From Adonisia turfae CCMR0081 (GTDB lineage: Bacteria > Cyanobacteriota > Cyanobacteriia > Phormidesmidales > Phormidesmidaceae), in contig NZ_QXHD01000004.1 of the NCBI RefSeq assembly GCF_011009555.1, forward strand, positions 5,273,393 to 5,337,392: DNA of 64,000 nucleotides. Direction: 5' to 3'. Position numbers and translations under genes: made by a program. A model generated the notes under the pieces. The model was given only the letters and a program-made list of their open reading frames with translations, did no database searches and was not told the DNA's origin. Every line of letters begins with the position of its first letter. The first letter of the stretch is position 1. Shown here piece after piece: positions 61,764 through 64,000 of this stretch.

Positions 61764-62501
61764 ATGCAACGACTAGCAAAGATCGGGCAGCGACTGCTGC
61801 CATGGTTACTGACTGCACTCATTCTGATGACCGTAGGCGGTTTACCCGCGTTGGCTCAAGGGGCCTCTACACCACCACGCATCATAACCGTAACCGGTCA
61901 TGGCCATCACACAGCACCGACTACCCTAGCAGAAATCACCTTAGGAATATCTGATAAAGGCGATAGTGCAAAAGCGACCTACACGCAGCTAGCAAAGCGC
62001 ACGTCTGCGATCGCAAAAACCTTGAAAGCCCGCAAAGTCGACAATATTAAGACATCTAATGTTCATCTTGACCTCAAATATGGTCGTGATGGCAAACCGC
62101 AAAAAGATGAGTATGAGGCCTATAGAAACATAGAATTTCAGGTACCTGCCGACGAAATTGGGGTGTTGGATAATGCGATCGCACTCAACATAGACCGTAT
62201 TCAAAACATTCGCTATCTAGCGAACGAGAAAGACCTCCTAGCCGCCCGCGATCAAGCCCTAGAAAAAGCAATTACCGATGCCCAAGCCCAAGCTAAAGTA
62301 GCCCTCGACCAGCTGGGCTTTAGCCTTGAAGATGTAGTCGATATCCAGGTGAACGATGCCATCACCCAAGCACCGGGAGTTGATGCTGTTCCTAAAGGTG
62401 ATGGCTATGCCAGCGGTAGTTGGTCTGCTGCTAGCAGCCTGGCCGTAGAAGATGGGGCGCAGGCTGTGGATGTGCAAGTGACATTGAAGGTGCAGTATTA
62501 G
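61764..62501 (+). CDS. SIMPL-domain (DUF541) exported protein
   Basis: The frame is open from 61686, but the ATG at 61764 (MQRLAKIGQRLLPWLL) begins a typical signal peptide with cleavage after ALAQG, so that start is preferred; 245 residues. The mature protein starts PRIITVTGHGHHTAPTTLAEITLGI, the hallmark of SIMPL (DUF541) proteins, with later VDNIKTSNVHLDLKYG and FQVPADEIGVLDNAI. SIMPL proteins are periplasmic or outer-membrane-associated; in E. coli one homologue (YggE) relates to oxidative stress. Function here is not proven. Confidence 0.88.
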   Translation: MQRLAKIGQRLLPWLLTALILMTVGGLPALAQGASTPPRIITVTGHGHHTAPTTLAEITLGISDKGDSAKATYTQLAKRTSAIAKTLKARKVDNIKTSNVHLDLKYGRDGKPQKDEYEAYRNIEFQVPADEIGVLDNAIALNIDRIQNIRYLANEKDLLAARDQALEKAITDAQAQAKVALDQLGFSLEDVVDIQVNDAITQAPGVDAVPKGDGYASGSWSAASSLAVEDGAQAVDVQVTLKVQY

Positions 62502-62549
62502 AGACTGCTGGGCACTCCCCATTTCCCACACCCTAAATTACTAGGGACC

Positions 62550-62753
62550 TCACTGTTGCTGTTGCTGTTTCCAGGTGTCAGTTAGTAAGCCAGAATAGCC
62601 CCAGTCTTCTTCTTTAATTTCCTGGATGACGATGTGAATGTGCTCGGGGTTTTTCCCTAGCACACGTACTAAAGAATCAGTCACATCCTTGACTAGCGCT
62701 GCTTTCTGAGCTCGTGTTGCCCCAGCTGTAATCTGAATATTGACATATGGCAT
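62550..62753 (-). CDS. 4-oxalocrotonate tautomerase-family protein
   Basis: A 67-residue protein. Met-Pro-Tyr at the start supplies the catalytic Pro2 after Met removal; the body has NIQITAGATRAQKAALVKDVTDSLVRVLGK and the WGYSG region, as in small tautomerases. It ends in a tract of five glutamines made of CAG/CAA codons, which is an unusual tail. Substrate unknown. Confidence 0.85.
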   Translation of the reverse strand: MPYVNIQITAGATRAQKAALVKDVTDSLVRVLGKNPEHIHIVIQEIKEEDWGYSGLLTDTWKQQQQQ

Positions 62754-62802
62754 AGCGATAGTTGAGGAGTAATATAGGGGCGAAGGGTGCTGTGTCTATT
62801 GT

Positions 62803-63360
62803 ATGTTTTCCCACTGGATTGATGACCGGCTACAGTTGCGATCGCTCCAGCTAACCGATGCTAATGAGCTTTTTGCACTCACCGATGCAAACCGCGACTA
62901 TCTGCGTCGGTGGTTGCCATGGCTAGATAGAACAACGACATCAGCTGATACCAGAAATTTTATTCGCAATGCGATAGAACAGTTTGGCGATACGGAAGGA
63001 GTTGTTGCAGCCATCTGTTACAACAATTGTATCGCAGGCATCATTGGTTACAATCACATTGATTGGGACAACCGCATTGGCCATATGGGCTACTGGCTAG
63101 CATCTTCTCATCAAGGCAAAGGGATAATGACCCGGTCCTGCCAGTATATGGTTGACTACTCATTTGCCACCCTCTATCTCAATCGCATTGTGATTTGTTG
63201 TGCCACTGGTAACAGACGCAGTCGAGCCATTCCTGAGAGATTGGGCTTTACCCATGAAGGCACTGCCTGCGAAGCAGAGTGGCTATATAATCGCTTTATT
63301 GATCATGAAGTTTATGCCATGTTGCGAAGCCACTGGCAACGTCACGAAGAGTTTTTATAG
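62803..63360 (+). CDS. RimJ/RimL-type GNAT acetyltransferase
   Basis: A 185-residue acetyltransferase of the RimJ/RimL branch. Seen: LQLRSLQLTDANELFALTDANRDYLRRWLPWLD at the N terminus (typical for ribosomal-protein-serine acetyltransferases), GYWLASSHQGKGIMTRSCQYMVDY as acetyl-CoA motif A and ATGNRRSRAIPERLGFTHEG near the end. It probably acetylates the N terminus of a ribosomal or other protein, or a small amine; the substrate is unknown. It runs divergently from the tautomerase gene. Confidence 0.92.
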   Translation: MFSHWIDDRLQLRSLQLTDANELFALTDANRDYLRRWLPWLDRTTTSADTRNFIRNAIEQFGDTEGVVAAICYNNCIAGIIGYNHIDWDNRIGHMGYWLASSHQGKGIMTRSCQYMVDYSFATLYLNRIVICCATGNRRSRAIPERLGFTHEGTACEAEWLYNRFIDHEVYAMLRSHWQRHEEFL

Positions 63361-63404
63361 GCAATTACCAACAGAGAACAAAGAATTGTTGATGCTGTTG
63401 TTGC

Positions 63405-63995
63405 TTAACGATTGTTAGTTACTGGATAAAGCTCTAAACCATAGCGATAAAGAGCAACGGGGCGATCCATTGCCTTAAAGTAATCCGGATCTTGGGGTGA
63501 TAAATATATGGCCGTCATCTGGTCGGCCACAATATGGTCTTCTTGGTAATGATAGGCCGTTGTGTTTTCCACTTCGTTTAAGTACACCGTTGGTCGGCCA
63601 CCCCGAAAAAACTGTTGAAAGACTTCAGTGGTGATAAACGTATGGTTGTCAGGCTGTTCTACTGCTCGTCCGGTCACTGTAGACACCAGCTGCTGATTGT
63701 CCTTTAAGAAGGTAATTTGACGATTGGGATCTTCAGGATCAACATTAACAGCTTTAACCCAATCATCTCCTAAATATGCTTTGGCCAGACTCATGCCATT
63801 AAAAGCGCGATCTGACACCACACCTTCTGTCGTTTTTAATGGCCTATCGAGAAATTTACCCTGGGCAACCCGTGTCTTTTGAAAGTGAATATCCGCTTCA
63901 ATGGGCATATCCAAAAACTGACGATTCCCTTCAAATCCTGGTGTAATCACCTCTGGGGCGACTGGTGCTGCCATGGTCAAAAGCGTTGAGGTCAT
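63405..63995 (-). CDS. Conserved cyanobacterial protein at the right window edge (possibly 5'-truncated)
   Basis: The frame extends to 63995, five bases from the edge; the N terminus MTSTLLTMAAPVAPEV looks like the tail of a signal peptide, so the real start may lie beyond the window. The visible part (196 residues) has GVVSDRAFNGMSLAKAYLGDDWVKAVNVDPEDPNRQITFLKD and later FRGGRPTVYLNEVENTTAYHYQEDHIVADQMTAIYLSPQDPDYFKA. I think it belongs to a cyanobacterial/plastid family of lumen-type proteins resembling DUF6816, but I am not sure. Function unknown. Confidence 0.55.
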   Translation of the reverse strand: MTSTLLTMAAPVAPEVITPGFEGNRQFLDMPIEADIHFQKTRVAQGKFLDRPLKTTEGVVSDRAFNGMSLAKAYLGDDWVKAVNVDPEDPNRQITFLKDNQQLVSTVTGRAVEQPDNHTFITTEVFQQFFRGGRPTVYLNEVENTTAYHYQEDHIVADQMTAIYLSPQDPDYFKAMDRPVALYRYGLELYPVTNNR

Positions 63996-64000
63996 CCGCC

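Overview
The window is a chromosomal segment of a cyanobacterium. HIP1 octamers (GCGATCGC) are scattered throughout, and several genes are cyanobacterial hallmarks: pipX-pipY, sepF, a Tab2/Atab2 protein, a CpcT/CpeT-type bilin lyase homologue, a BciA-type divinyl-(proto)chlorophyllide reductase, and proteins that look like DUF928, DUF1400, DUF3082, DUF3086, DUF3119 and DUF3146. The genus cannot be fixed from the sequence. I see no rRNA, tRNA, transposase or phage genes.

Layout. (1) 1-22,044 is an accessory, envelope-signalling region: a secreted protein with two DUF1400 repeats (cut by the window edge), a CHASE2-adenylate cyclase, a FecR-domain protein, a DEAD/DEAH helicase, a Nudix hydrolase, a MetE-C-like enzyme, a membrane protein with three TIR-like modules and CHASE2, an exported DUF928 protein, an exported TPR-CHAT protease, and a complete two-partner secretion pair (TpsB, TpsA). 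(2) 22,282-27,224 is a regulator-rich patch with decay: a C-terminal remnant resembling glutathionyl-hydroquinone reductase, MarR, a metal-type MerR with a probable operator, two coupled small membrane proteins, a frameshifted LysR gene, a 33-codon membrane-peptide ORF with a terminator, an exported CpcT homologue and a GNAT enzyme. (3) 27,474-29,820 holds ispE, rsmA and a DUF3082 gene. (4) 29,847-31,700 is repeat territory: a fold-back MITE-like element abutting the worn end of a CRISPR array (17 repeats plus one truncated one), with leader and promoter on the right. No cas genes are present.

(5) 31,990-54,468 is mostly housekeeping: a GT25-like gene, nadK, plsY, proC, sepF, pipY, pipX, a chorismate-utilising enzyme, an EcfT protein, der, a J-domain protein, an Nei-type glycosylase, a WD40 Ser/Thr kinase, bciA, a response regulator, a PD-(D/E)XK-like protein, an unusual glycine-pentapeptide protein, a sugar ABC permease, tab2 and an S1-domain gene. 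(6) 54,666-64,000 holds a dienelactone hydrolase divergent from a GntR regulator (with a perfect palindrome between them), an unrecognised helical protein paired with a Roadblock/LC7 protein, a NACHT NTPase, a SIMPL protein, a small tautomerase, a RimJ/L-type acetyltransferase and a conserved protein at the right edge.

How genes may work together. The tpsA, tpsB and CHAT genes run head to tail with gaps of 50-71 bp and look like one operon. Nearby FecR, DUF928 and CHASE2 proteins are also exported or sense outside the membrane, so the region may be a secretion, proteolysis and signalling module of the envelope whose job I do not know. Elsewhere the clearest functional couplings are pipX-pipY (4-bp overlap), the S1 gene with tab2 (TAATG overlap), the 24,088 overlap of two small membrane proteins, and the Roadblock gene with the unknown helical gene.
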